DNA from: Pipra filicauda
Taxonomy: Eukaryota > Chordata > Aves > Passeriformes > Pipridae
Assembly (NCBI RefSeq): GCF_003945595.2
Contig: NW_024104162.1
Coordinates: 1 to 64,000, forward strand
Length of the DNA: 64,000 nt
Reading direction: 5' to 3'
Part shown: positions 26,967 through 38,590 of the stretch, piece after piece
Layout: each line of letters begins with the position of its first letter
Position numbering within the stretch: the stretch's first letter is position 1
Notes under the pieces: generated by a model
Told to the model about the DNA's origin: nothing
The model's input: the letters and a program-made list of their open reading frames with translations, nothing else
Databases searched by the model: none
Program-made: the position numbers and the translations under genes

Positions 26967-27196
26967 GGTCAATAAAACATTCTGTTAAATAAAGTATCAA
27001 TGATTTTGAGTACAAAAAAAAAAGGTATCAAGTAACTGCTATCACGCTATCTCAAAGACAAAGGTGAAATCTTGGCCTTGTGGAACACAAAGAAAATGCT
27101 GCCATTCACTTCAGTCAAATCATGATTTCATTTCAAGGCCTTGGTTGGTTTGGGGTGAGAAGAGAATCATTGCTATTCACGTTGTTAAAAGTAGAT

Positions 27197-27235
27197 TTAT
27201 ATATATATATATATGTAAATATATATATATATATA
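27197..27235. repeat. (AT)n microsatellite
   Basis: Two pure AT runs of about 16 bp are separated by GTAA. Length polymorphism is likely. Confidence 0.93.
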
Positions 27236-27870
27236 AAAAGGTAGGAGAAGAAAGAAGACGAGCAAGAAAAGTTTATTTAACAAAATCATCTTGTCAATAT
27301 ACTATGATTGCTGCCTGGTGCCAAAAGAAAAGGATCTAGCATCCATTATTTTGGAACTGCCAACAGGCTGTCCTTTGGAAAATTAAGCACGTAAAGGCAG
27401 TGGAAAAGAATTTAAGAAAAGGACTGACTTTGGAATACTGCAGACAAACAGACTAGGAGGGAATAAACAAATTCTATACAGCAGAGTCGCTAACACTGAG
27501 GTAATGACTGGCAAGCATTTATGAAAATCAAGCTAAAATCTGGAAAAGACAAGCACAGTAGGAGTGCAAATGATATGAATAGAAACATAACTACCACAAA
27601 GGTGAACCAAGATGATACAGAGAAGAAGGGGTTTATTATTCCAAGGGACAAGCTCTGTCACCAGCAGTGTGCTGGAGGGGAGAGGTGACAATACCAGGTT
27701 TGATGCTACTTACGCTACAATTTATGACTGAATTCTAAAACCAGCTAACCAATAACTTTAAAAGTAAATACAGCACATTCTGTGGGACTCTCTTTCCCCA
27801 TATGTAAGCCATGACATATCCATTGCACGGTTAGAAGCTACAAAACCTACCCATGACAGAGTCCAAAGGC

Positions 27871-27930
27871 GGAATCCTGATCCACTGACACTGATGGCAA
27901 GACTCCCATTGACTTCAGTGATGGCAATGC
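27871..27930 (+). repeat. ancient dispersed repeat, copy 2
   Basis: GATGGCAAGACTCCCATTGA followed by CTTCAGTGATGGCAATGCC aligns with the copy at 23701-23760 around ATGGCAA...TGACTTCA.TG. It is diverged, so it is old. Confidence 0.55.
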
Positions 27931-28417
27931 CTTCTCTAATGCACAGTATCACATTACTTCAGCTACAAACCCAGTTCCTCTAGATGTACTATCCCAATTA
28001 CATGGTAATTCCGACTATGATTACTATGTAAACTATAGCCTGTAAATTGCTATTACAGTGACATCATTTTTTCTGCCCTGTGATGCTCAGAGCACATTAA
28101 ATGTAACAGTCTCTGCCAAAAAAATGGAAACTGTTCTTTGCAGAGAGAATGTTTGTTGCTGCTCTTCCTCAAATTGAAAAGGAGCACAGTCAAGTCAGAA
28201 TGGGAGATATTATGCAATTAAAGCACACACTGGCAAGAATATTTATGCTAAACAAGCCAAAACAATACTGTGCTTTCGCAAAAACTGCCCATTGCATTAA
28301 TAATTTTATATTTCAGCATTTTCTTTGCTTAAATACAAAGTTTCCATGTTCCTAATATATATATGCTGAATGTATACAGTCTTTCATGAGTAGAGCTGAT
28401 CTATTTTAGTCATATGG

Positions 28418-28455
28418 ACTAGAAATGACTGGAAATAGTACCAGTCATTTCCTAG
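28418..28455. repeat. inverted repeat, 11-bp perfect stem
   Basis: GAAATGACTGG (28422-28432) and CCAGTCATTTC (28441-28451) are perfect reverse complements with an 8-nt loop. The CTA of CTAG then extends the stem past a one-base bulge. Confidence 0.85.
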
Positions 28456-31373
28456 ATGCTGTTATTAACCTAATCAACTCAGTCACTGAAGATAAAACTG
28501 AACACATTAGGAGTTATTTAAGTTTGAAGGATCAAATAAAGTACTGCAGAAAGAGGAATTAAAAAGCAAAGCAAAAAACCAAAACCAAAATAAATAAAAT
28601 CTGCATGCTTTTTCTAATGGAAAAGTTGAGGACCTAAAGGCTAGAGTGTTTGCTTTCTCAGAAACACAGCGTGTACCTATTTAAGGCATTTCATATTCTT
28701 AAAACAGCCTTAAAGTCCACAAAGTTCATTTATTTGGATACAATGAATATAGCATAGTGAGCATCAGAAGTGTTCTGCAAAGCTCCACAGAGGAAGAGCA
28801 CAACACAGTAAGGGGATGGATCCTCATGCTTTCATATGTTACAGCGGGCATTTTAAAAAAGAACTTACTGGATTGTACATCTGATTGAACAACTGTTCAG
28901 CTTGCTACATTGCAAAGTTGGTAGGGAGTGAAGCACAGACAGGAAAAGAAGGAAAGATCCAGGAAAACAGCATTAGCTCAACAAAACCAGTGCATTTGCA
29001 CAGAAGAACTTGTCATTAAAAAAAAAAAGTAGAAATTTAAGATTCTAAACATTCCTTGGTGAAAGTGAGAGGCACTGGGGAAACATAAATGTTGACTTTG
29101 GCTCCTAAAAAAGAATAGCTGGAGTAAGAAATTTAAGGTTTGTGTTACTTTCCCTTTCTCAAGTTAAATAACCCATGAAATAAAGAAAGGTGTCCACTTT
29201 TGATGATACATTAAGTGCTGGTCTCAAGCAATGAATCACGAGAAGTGCTTTTGGCTGAGGCTGCAATTTATCACCAAAGCTTCAAAGACGGTAATAATAA
29301 AAGATTAATTAAATTGTATCATTAAATTTATTACTTTCCTTTTGTTTAACACAAGACTGAATTTTCTATGCAGAATGACTTTCGAACACTACAGCTTGGC
29401 AAAAAGTACTTTAGGCAACTGCAAATATGTCAGTAAGCAAGTAAATTTAAGATAATGAAAAACAACAAAAGGAGGAAATTCTAGAGTGGATAATAAAGAT
29501 TATATATACACATATATATATAAAACACTTCACTACCTATTAGGTAATTCCTGCTGTTCTTTCACTAGTAGCAATACAAAGTAAGTCAACAAAAATCTGC
29601 GGAATTTTGGGGGAAAAGCATTGACCATTCTCTGGTATTTATGATTTATTGGTTTTTTTCATTATATGAATTTCAATCCACAATCTTTGTCACAAAAAGT
29701 TTAATAAGCATGTCTATAATTTTAAACATTGATTTGTATACCAAAATGTAGCACAGTCACAGGAAGAATTACATTTTACAAATATCTTATTTATTATTTT
29801 TGAAATATGCTTACTGTGTAAACCAGTGGTTTAGAATCAGCATATTTTCTCTAGCTGAAATGCAAACAATCCAGTTATGCAATACTGAAAAATATTTGGA
29901 TCTGATCAGACCCAATCAAAACCATCTTTATTATCAATAAATGAATATTTTTATCTCCAAAAAGCAGAAAGCAGGGGAAATCAGGGAAGAGAAACTCTAA
30001 AAGTTGTTTTTTTATTTACAGATTTAGTTTGGACTTGCCTCTTGTGCATGTTTTCTTTCAGACCTAGCACTTCTACCATCAGTGCTCGTGGAAAACTAAC
30101 TCCTAGCAAGTGTGCACAGAATTCTATCCTTATATTTATTAGTATAACCTGTTAAGACATATAAATCAACATTGTACTACAATTATTTTGCAGTCCCATA
30201 ATGGAAAGTACCTTCTCTACGATATTTTTAGAGAGGAGTAATGTGCAAACTACATTCAACTTTTTTCAACGAGACAGCCCCTTGGAGTCACTTTTAAAGA
30301 GAGATATAAAATGTGCCTGGTCCTTCCAGCTCCTGTAGTGGTTAATGTTCCTACCCAAGCACACTTATGGGACACACAGGTTAATTTACTCCCAGCTATG
30401 TTGATGTCCCCTCCTACTCCAACTCAGACATGTGCAAGAGTAACCCTGATTTCTGTTTCAGTTAGTTTCCTAAGGAGTGAAAACATGGGGAAGGTGGTTT
30501 TCTGGGGACCAATTACTTTTAACACAGGATATTTACAGGTTTGAACATAAAGTATTTCATTAGAGAAAATGTGAATTGAAAATTACTGTTTGGAGTCTAC
30601 TATCATTAACAGTCACTGTTTCTGTTCAATTAAACATGCCCAGAAAGAAGGTTGTAACTACATTTTATTGTGGAAATACCTGGTCTCCTACAAATGTTGA
30701 GTGAATTTCCATTGGGGCTTTATGCTGTATTTATGATATAATAAAACTATTATGTTTTCAGCTTTCATTTAATAATCCTTTGTATTTATTCACAGGGAAC
30801 ATACTCCCTTTTTATACGAAAGACGTCCCAGACACTCTCTGACTTTTATAAGGGCTTATTTTTCCATGACTCTATGATGTGTTTATATGTACAGTCATAA
30901 AAGATTGACTTAGAATTTCAAGTCCTTCAAGAGGATTTTGATGAGGTTTTTTTAAGTGATCTGTGCTTTCAGGGTTCTTTTAACTATTTTTCTTTAAATT
31001 AAGAAAATAAGATATTTCAGATTGTAATGAAGTATATTTTGTAGTGAAGTGTAAAGTAAACAAACTTATTTTCTAACAAACAAAACCAAACTAAATGACT
31101 TCCAGAGAAACCTTTTCTTTGGATATTTTAATTCTGACATCAGTAGCACTTATAAGCTCTCAGACATTTAAAATACTTGTGTTTCCATTTGTGTTTCTGC
31201 TTGTATATGTTTATTGAAAAAGCTTCCCTTCCTCTCCACAACTAGACATCTAATGCAGGCACCTAATTGCACATATTCATTGTGAATTAAAAAAGAGTAG
31301 AAGTATAAGGTTTGCACTCTGGTATCCTTTATACTTTGCAGTACCTTCTTCACAGGTCAGGCTATTGAAACAA

Positions 31374-31401
31374 TGTTTAATCACTGAGCAGTGATTAAAC
31401 A
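31374..31401. repeat. inverted repeat, 12-bp perfect stem
   Basis: TGTTTAATCACT and AGTGATTAAACA are perfect reverse complements around a GAGC loop, whose G and C can also pair. Confidence 0.9.
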
Positions 31402-32324
31402 ACCTGGGTAAAAAGAGTGTCAAGAATATTATCCTAACAGTGGTAACATTCACAGAACAAATATTATTTTCTAGAAAATGAAACATTATATCAATATTAA
31501 AAAAAAATAACATTTGACATACACTTAGTCATGAATTGCAGAAGGCAAAGGTAATGCCTAAACCCATCAAATACGTAATGAGATTGGTGTTCAAACAGTG
31601 AGAGCAGACACTACCAAACAACACAGAGAAAGGTCAAAGAAACAATGGTATCAACAAACTGCAAATCATTTAAGCAAAAACTAGTTTAACACAGCAATTT
31701 AAATAAAACCATGTAAATAAAATGCAGGACTTGCATGTTTTCCTTTAAATGCTTGCTTCCACTACTTGCTGAGTAGAAATACTGAATTGCCAGCTGAGAT
31801 AGACTTTGCATTATTTTGCTTAATTATCACAAACATGTGTTCACCAAGAAAGCCAAAAAGACATCAAAATAAAACCTAGCTAGAGTTTCCATTTTGGAAG
31901 CTGAATTTTTTGGACTAGGAAGTACAGCACTTCTTGGACAAGCCATTAATTTTTTTCCCATACCACAAACGTTTCAGTTCACTTCTAAAAGTGGTATAAA
32001 TTCACATACACACAAATTGCTGGTTTGATGATTTCTTTCTGCCCTCCTACTTTCCCTCCAATGTCCTGCTCCCAGTTCAACTATGTGCTGCAGAGTCTCA
32101 GAATTCCCTCATAGAGGCATTCAGGACAATTTCTGAGGCTCACTAGTGGCTTTGGTACAAACCTCGTGAGAAAAAGCAGTATTTGATGCAAGCATCAGCA
32201 AACAGCATAAGATGATTAGATTTTAGATTTACTCCAGAAGAGTAAATAAGATCATAATTTGAAAATGAGGGTATGCGATGCTGATTTTTGTTCTGCTGAT
32301 TGTTTGTTTTAAGATGGAACTTAC

Positions 32325-32465
32325 CTTTTTCAACTGTGCTTCCAACTTACTACACTCTTCTTTCTTTTGTTCTATGGCTATTTCTAAAGACTTAAGTTTG
32401 GAGTCTCTTTTCAGCCCTGCTGATGCCAATGAAGATGCATGTTCTTTGAGATCGATTAAACTAGA
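32325..32465 (-). CDS. ERC2: ERC2 exon D (coiled coil, 47 codons)
   Basis: The exon is 141 nt, phase 0/0. It starts SSLIDLKEHASSLASAGLKR, continues DSKLKSLEIAIEQKKEECSK and ends LEAQLKK. The acceptor is GTCGTTTTTCAG and the donor AAG/GTAAGT, a consensus donor. The HASSLASAGLKRDSKLKSLE block is strongly conserved across ERC proteins. The low-charge SSLASAG patch probably marks a helix irregularity. The exon has the same length and phase as exon C, and only 551 bp separate the two. Confidence 0.97.
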
Positions 32466-33016
32466 CTGAAAAACGACCAAGAGTAAAAAGTTAATTCCTA
32501 GTCACCAGGACACTAACTTATTGCCAACTTAGCAATCACTTGGATCCTGTTCCCCCTCCCCTTCCCCAAAAAGTTGACGCAAAGATAAGCATTGATAGCA
32601 AAAGACACCATTTTGTGAACACAACCAACTGGAACCACAGGGGATAGAATGCAGTGAAACACAGAAACATTCATTATACAGACAAGCTGGTGTTCTGGCC
32701 TGGAGGTACAAACACTTTGAAATTTATTGCTCTAACTGACAAACAGAAACAGGAGCAGCAGTGGAATATTTGAGCCCAGTGGAGGCTTAGGTAAAGGACA
32801 AAGTAGAGACAATGACACACAACTGTGTAAAACCTGAAGCAATCCTTTATGTACAAATGAGGACTGTGAAGAACGCTCAAGAAAACAGCAGTTCAGAAGC
32901 TGACCACTGAGGTGGTAGAATTTCAGAACTCAAAATGATTCAAGAGCAATCCTAATGCACTTTCTTTCATCATAATGACACAGACAGAAGAGCAGAGATT
33001 TTATGAAAAGACTGAC
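32466..33016 (-). other. ERC2: 551 bp intron between exons C and D
   Basis: This is by far the shortest intron here. The donor is GTCAGT and the acceptor TCGTTTTTCAG. I see no repeat or further exon within it. Open frames on the minus strand (for example 32529-32711) are short and not family-like. Confidence 0.85.
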
Positions 33017-33157
33017 CTCTTTTTCTGTCAGTTCAGCTTGTAAAGCATTAACTTTCTCCTTCAGGTCTTTGTTTTCTTTTTTATAAGATTCAATTTCTTC
33101 AAGTCTTTCTCTGTCATCTCGATCCCTTTGCTCCTTCAGACGCTCTATTATTCTTTC
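33017..33157 (-). CDS. ERC2: ERC2 exon C (coiled coil, 47 codons)
   Basis: The exon is 141 nt, phase 0/0. It starts ERIIERLKEQRDRDDRERLE, continues EIESYKKENKDLKEKVNA and ends LQAELTEKE. The acceptor is CTTTCCCTTTTTAG and the donor GAG/GTCAGT on the minus strand. It has extreme charge density (mostly E, R, K and D) in uninterrupted helix-forming sequence. It follows exon B without gap (ALSEK then ERIIE) and runs straight into exon D (TEKE then SSLID). No methionine lies near the exon's 5' end, and its frame is short outside the exon, so it was found by family recognition plus splice sites. Confidence 0.97.
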
Positions 33158-36100
33158 CTAAAAAGGGAAAGAATTGCAAAATAGAAAAGTCGGGAATCAT
33201 TTTAAGAAAAGACAGAATAAAATTTCTTTGCATTATGTAGCAGTTAGCAAAAACAACCTTCAGAAGCAGAGGATGATTGAGTTAATGGTATTGAAGTCAA
33301 TGCCAGATTTCTCTGGATTTCAAAATCGGAAGTCCAAGGTTTTAAACACTTGATAAGAGTAACACACCACAGAAACTTCATTGAAGATCTACACTGACGT
33401 GAATATGTTTAGTTTTGTGATGGATACAGAAAGATATTCAACTCAGTAATGCATTTTCCAACGGTGTCCTGGGCTGCATCAAAAGCAGCCTGGGCAGCAG
33501 GTCAAGGGAGGGGATTCTGCACATCTGTCCTGCTCTGGTGAGACTCCACTGGGAGAAGAACTGCATCCAGCTCTGGGGCCCTCAACACAAGGACATGGAC
33601 ATGCTGGAGAGAGCCCTGAAGAGGGCCATGAAGATGATCTGAGGTCTGTAGCAACCCTGTCTAGTGGAAGGTGTCCCTGCCCATGGCAAAGGTGTTGGAA
33701 CTAGATGATCTTTAAGGTGGTCCCTTCCAACCCAAACCTTTCTCTGGTTCTCTGGAACACTAAATAACTTCAGGTTTATTCCTAACAACAAATAATAAAA
33801 AAATCTTAATCTCTTGAATATTAACATTAAAATGCCAGCCACCACTAAGTTGAATAGTTTAATAACCATTCAGATTCCACCTAGTTATATGCAGACTCAG
33901 TTCTACAGCAACTGCTTCTTGAAGATTTATTTACCCAAATGATTTTTTCATCTACAATGAATTAAACATAACACTATTTAATCTTTTTAATGAACAGTAT
34001 AACTTTTTTTTTCTCGGTCAATCACAAAAGAAGACTAATTTATCTGTCAGCTGCATAAGGCTAAATGTCAAAAACGTGTTAAAAGGCCCTAATATACCAT
34101 GTTTTACTTGATTAACAGCTAACTAGCAGAAATCCCAACAATGTGTTCTTGTTTCAGTCTTATTTGCATTGGCGAGCTTTCCTCGTGCACTAATCTGGGA
34201 CCTCACAGGTCTAATCTATTTGCACTTTATCACAGAAGCAGGAACTGAATTGCCCCAGCATATAGCTCTATTATCAGACATACTCCACTGCTTATCTGCT
34301 GTGTGCTGCTACAGTAGGACCAACTTTATAAATATCAGCTTCATGAAAGCAACCTCTTGAGCTGCTTTGGGCCAGTCCAAGAGCTGAGATATTCTTTGAA
34401 AAGTTTCTTGTTATAACATCAAGGAAGCTGATAGCACTTTTGCATAGTCTGATTTTCAAACCTCTTTTTTTTAATTGCAATGTAACCTTTATTGTTTTTA
34501 AGAATTTTCAGTGCTTAGGAGAGGCTCTGAACTTAAGAGTAAATAATTGAACGAATAAGTTTTGCAATTTAGTTCTAAAATGAACTCAAATGTGACTGAA
34601 GGTGATTTGTTTCTGATTCCTAACAAGAGGATAAATTATAGCAGCAATACTGTCACAAAAATACAAAGATTAAAAGGAGTCCATTTCAGGAAAATTTGAT
34701 GTTGTTTTATGATGTCTACATTAATTTCTCATTAAGTGTTACCAAGATACCTAATCACTAACTACAAAAGAAAAAGAAAACCAGAGACAAATACTTGGAA
34801 AAAATCTACTTTCAGAAAGAATAAGGGGACATATCTTCTAATTCAGAGCTAAAATCTCAATCTGTATATTTTCAAGAACAATGCGGGAAAAACATAAATG
34901 CTCAAACATTTGAGTTTTGGACTTTAAAAAAGCTTCATAATTCATTCATATCATATGATCATAATTTGTTTTTCTTCCAAAAGAAACCAAGAAAAGCAAT
35001 TCAATTAGATTTCAGTGGATTGTGGTTAACTAAAGTGATATAAATAAATTTTATTTCTATTTTAAAAGAGCTTCCCATGATGCTCTAGAAGTATCTTATT
35101 CATTATTTTTAAATTAAAATTCCAAAAACTATTGAATTGACAAAGAATTAAGATAAAGCAAAAAACTGAGCCTAATCTGAGTATAAAATCATGAGTATAA
35201 AACAAAATTATATAGTTGCAAAGTAGCTTTGATACAATTTCTAGGGAAAAAAAAAACAAACAAAACCCTCAAACGTATTTCCATGGAATTCAGGTTTTCT
35301 TAAATGAAAGCATCATCCTTTCTTAACAGCAGCAGCACATATTAAATTGATGAAAGTACTTATATTGATGTGCTTGTTAATAAGAAATTCATTAGGAGTT
35401 CTTGTCTTGTTCCATTTGGACAAACATCTATATCATATTTCTACCAGTATTTCCAGTGGAAATAGTTAATAACTCTTGATAAAGTCTGTAGGTCTTAAGA
35501 ATGCTACTGTAGATGGGAATAGGGATAAGAAAGTTACTGGGAGCAGCTAGGATGGATTGGAAAGCTGGACACAAAAAGGAATGAGACACATATGAAAACA
35601 TACACCGTCACAGTATTCTGCCAGAAGACAGAAGAAAGCCAGGCATAATAGTCCATTGGGAACTTCTAGGACATGCCTACTGGCTTCTTTCAGTGTGTCA
35701 GTACATCCCAGAAATCACACTTAGCATCAGAAAACCTGCTTTTCAAAGTGTGGCCTTCAAGAGATTTACAGTGGAAAAGAAATTGCGGGTGATTTCTCTG
35801 TACAATAAGCAATCAAAATCACACAGAGATATAGATGTCTTTACCTTGGGAACTTTCTCCTCAGGCTCTAAGATCAAGTACCCTGTTTTTCAAAAGCTAA
35901 TCTTAATTCTAACTGCAGTGTCACAGACACAGTGGTCACACATCAGAAGTTCAAAAGCTCATTTGTAGAAAAGGTCTATTATTTAAATAACTCTGTGTAT
36001 CTTTTCCTTAGATTAACAAAGCAATATAGAACGATAAACATACCACTTTAACATATAGAGTACCTTCCTTTATAGACAGCAACACAACTTTTATAACCAA

Positions 36101-38452
36101 CAATCTCTCCACAACTGATTGAAACAGTCACCAGAAACCACAGCACAACTCAGCTTCCACACCTCTCAAAAGTATTGGTTTACAAATGATTCCATCACCT
36201 TCATCAGCTGTAAAAAGTCAGAAATCTCCGTGGCAGAGGAAAACATCCCATGGCATTCATTGTAAACATGTCAGATCAGCCTGCAAACACCCCAGGAATG
36301 ATGCCATTCCCAGCTGACTGCATGTAAGCAAAGTGACTACTTTGTACAGAATTCAACCTCAGGGACCCCATGTGAGTTCCAATCAATTCCACTTGGAAAA
36401 ACCACTAATCACACTGATTCTTTCAAAAAGTGTCTGTTCGTGTATATCCATTCCAAACTGCAATTCCAAATGAAGCAGACATGAATTACAAAAGTACATT
36501 TCAGAGAAGGATCTAAGTTCACTAAATTTTTCTAAAACATTAAAAATAGCATCATTTATTGGATTTGAATCTTTATTTCAGGCATCAAATAAAGCTTGAC
36601 ACAAAATTTCTAAACCATCAGGGTCTCTAGTGTTGTCACATGTCAATTTATCATATACACAAAGAAATTCCATAGCATAACTTTAAAACAAACTCTGGAA
36701 CTATACTAAATACAACATTCAAAAATAATGCATCCTGAGTTTAGGAAAATTTCACAGTTTGTATGTCTGACAACAATAGAATATTTTCAGATATACAGAA
36801 AACTTCTTCAAAATTATAAATGCTTTTACATGTATTTATTTGCTAACATTTATTTCAACTTATTTTATAATGGTACTGATACAAAATGGACTTAAAAACT
36901 AATTAGAGCTAATTAATTTGGGTTAGGTTTCAATCTATTTGTGGCAGTCAGAAGACAATTATAATCTATCCAATAGTTCCACACTAGCTACCTCTATTAC
37001 GAACTCTGGCAAACTCTCAGTTTACTATTTTCAGCAGAGAAATAACATTAAAATTGGAGACAGATTGCAACTTAGCAAATTATCCCAGCTAAGAAATATC
37101 ACATAAGTGCATTTTCTCTGAAGTGCTGCAGATACTGCTGAAGCAGAAAATGGGATGCAAGGTTTTCTTTGGCTTTTGACAATCGACTTCATGCTCAGTT
37201 GCACAGGATAACTGGCAAGTCTGCAGTGTGACAGTCACTCTGCTTTCCATGCTGACAACTGCAGCACAAGGGCTAAAGGACTGTTTTAATAAAACTCTCA
37301 GCTGCCCCTATGGGCATTTTGGGAAAGTGACTAATGCAGAAAAGATAGTTTACACCGAGGAAAAACAGATTAACAAGTGCTTTGTGTCATTTTTTATTAA
37401 TATGCTGTGAAATGGATGAGCAGTGTGTCCAGAGCAGCAGTGAAAGATTACAAAAACACGTGTAACTTCCCTGTATAAGTGCTGTGTGCCTACCCAGAGG
37501 AAGCCATACTTATGCCAACTTTTTTCACTGTTGTTGACCAAGCAAATGCTAGTAAGGCAATTAAACACACAAGACATCAAAAATCCTACATTAACACTGC
37601 ATGTGTTAGTGCCAACACCACAGTGGCGTTTTAAGGTCATATACAGTCATAAATACCTTCGTACACACTGCAGAATGGCACATATTACTTTAATTAGTCA
37701 CACTCACCTGTTCATATTTAAGTGGTATATATTAAGATCTGTGAGCTGCAAAATGTGGATACTTGTACTAATTTTTGGGGCATATAAATTCACTTGCATT
37801 AACTCACATTCAAAGTTAACTGAAAGAAGAAACCTGACCTCATTGAAACTGGTAGGAATGTTGCCACTAATTTAAACAGTCCAGATTTATCCCTTCTGCT
37901 AGGTATTTTCAAATTAAAGGCATACAGTTTGTAAAGGGGAAAAAAAAGTAATTCTCAATTATTTTTTTTTATGAAACAGAGTTTCCCTTACAAATGAAGT
38001 GTAGGAAACTTGCTAACAGCAAGCCAAGGTAACAATTGGTACAGCCAATTCCTCTTGGCTCTTCACTTAGGCCCTGCTTAATGGACGAAAGAACAGGATA
38101 ATCAAGATCACAAAGACAGAAAAATATCCAAACTTCTACCTTCTTTAAGTTAGGTGTCCAATTTTCAGTTCTTTCAGGGAACAACCACTCATCTCATTGA
38201 CTAAGTGAAAATCTTCCCTTGTCCTGGGCCATTTCTCCCTGAGCATTTAAAAGGATACTACTTTCCCTGAGTCCTGTGTCCACCCATCAGCCAGCAGCCC
38301 CTCCCTGCTCATCCTCCCAGAACAGAGCCACCTGCTTTCCTGACAAGGCCCATAGGTTTTGTGACAGGTGCCAGACCAACTTAAAAAGACACTTTCTGCC
38401 CACAGTTCCCCCACAAGAGCAGCACACGATGCTGTTCATGACAAAACATTAC
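33158..38452 (-). other. ERC2: 5.3 kb intron between exons B and C
   Basis: This intron holds a CR1 LINE 3' end in plus orientation (33458-33755), antisense to ERC2, just upstream of the exon C acceptor. The rest is AT-rich sequence in which I recognise no other element. Plus- and minus-strand open frames of 60-130 codons near 37.2-37.9 kb have no recognisable protein and look like chance. Confidence 0.8.
33458..33755 (+). mobile_element. CR1 LINE 3' end, internally deleted
   Basis: The segment opens with the CR1 reverse-transcriptase region motif GTGTCCTGGGCTGCATCAAA and continues with TCTGGTGAGACTCCACTGGG and GCATCCAGCTCTGGGGCCCT. It ends with the CR1 3' signature TAGATGATCTTTAAGGTGGT, then CCCTTCCAACCCAAACC and a short decayed 8-bp-type tail (TTCTCTGG twice). 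The sequence between the CCATGAAGATGATC part near 33640 and GTAGCAACCCTGTCTAGTGG is far shorter than in a full CR1 3' end, so several hundred bases are missing. The copy is 5' truncated and cannot be active. CR1 is the dominant LINE of birds and other sauropsids, which supports the host assignment. Confidence 0.93.
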
Positions 38453-38590
38453 CTTTTCTGATAGAGCTTCTTCTAAGGTTGCCAGTGCTGTGTCTGTGTT
38501 ACTGGAATCCGTTTGCAACGACTTCACTCTGTCTTTTAGATTTGTTAGCTGTTTGTCTTTGTCCCTAAGTTGCTCCTGTAGATTTTCAAT
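38453..38590 (-). CDS. ERC2: ERC2 exon B (coiled coil, 46 codons)
   Basis: The exon is 138 nt, phase 0/0. It starts IENLQEQLRDKDKQLTNLKD, passes through SLQTDSSNTDTALATLEE and ends ALSEK. The acceptor is TTTTTATTTTCAG and the donor AAG/GTAATG on the minus strand. The TDSSNTDTALATLEEAL stretch is a conserved family signature. A short S/T/N-rich interruption within the charged coil (DSSNTDTA) looks like a local break in the helix. The reading frame continues upstream into the intron as IICFYFQ, which is polypyrimidine tract rather than coding sequence. Confidence 0.97.

Larger units (their letters stand above)
22961..32324 (-). other. ERC2: 9.4 kb intron between exons D and E
   Basis: The intron holds an A20 run (26947-26966), an (AT)n microsatellite (27197-27235), AT/ACAT-rich DNA (23333-23405), two copies of an ancient dispersed repeat (23701-23760 and 27871-27930), and two perfect hairpins (28418-28455 and 31374-31401). 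The GC-richer patch at about 23.58-23.83 kb is open in two frames, but neither product is recognisable. I recognised no exon. Confidence 0.8.

Noticed and set aside
33582..33869. Minus-strand 95-codon open frame
   Set aside because: It is antisense to the CR1 copy and a shadow of that element.
37228..37875. Plus- and minus-strand open frames of 60-129 codons
   Set aside because: The frames overlap on both strands and no domain or family is recognised; best explained as chance.
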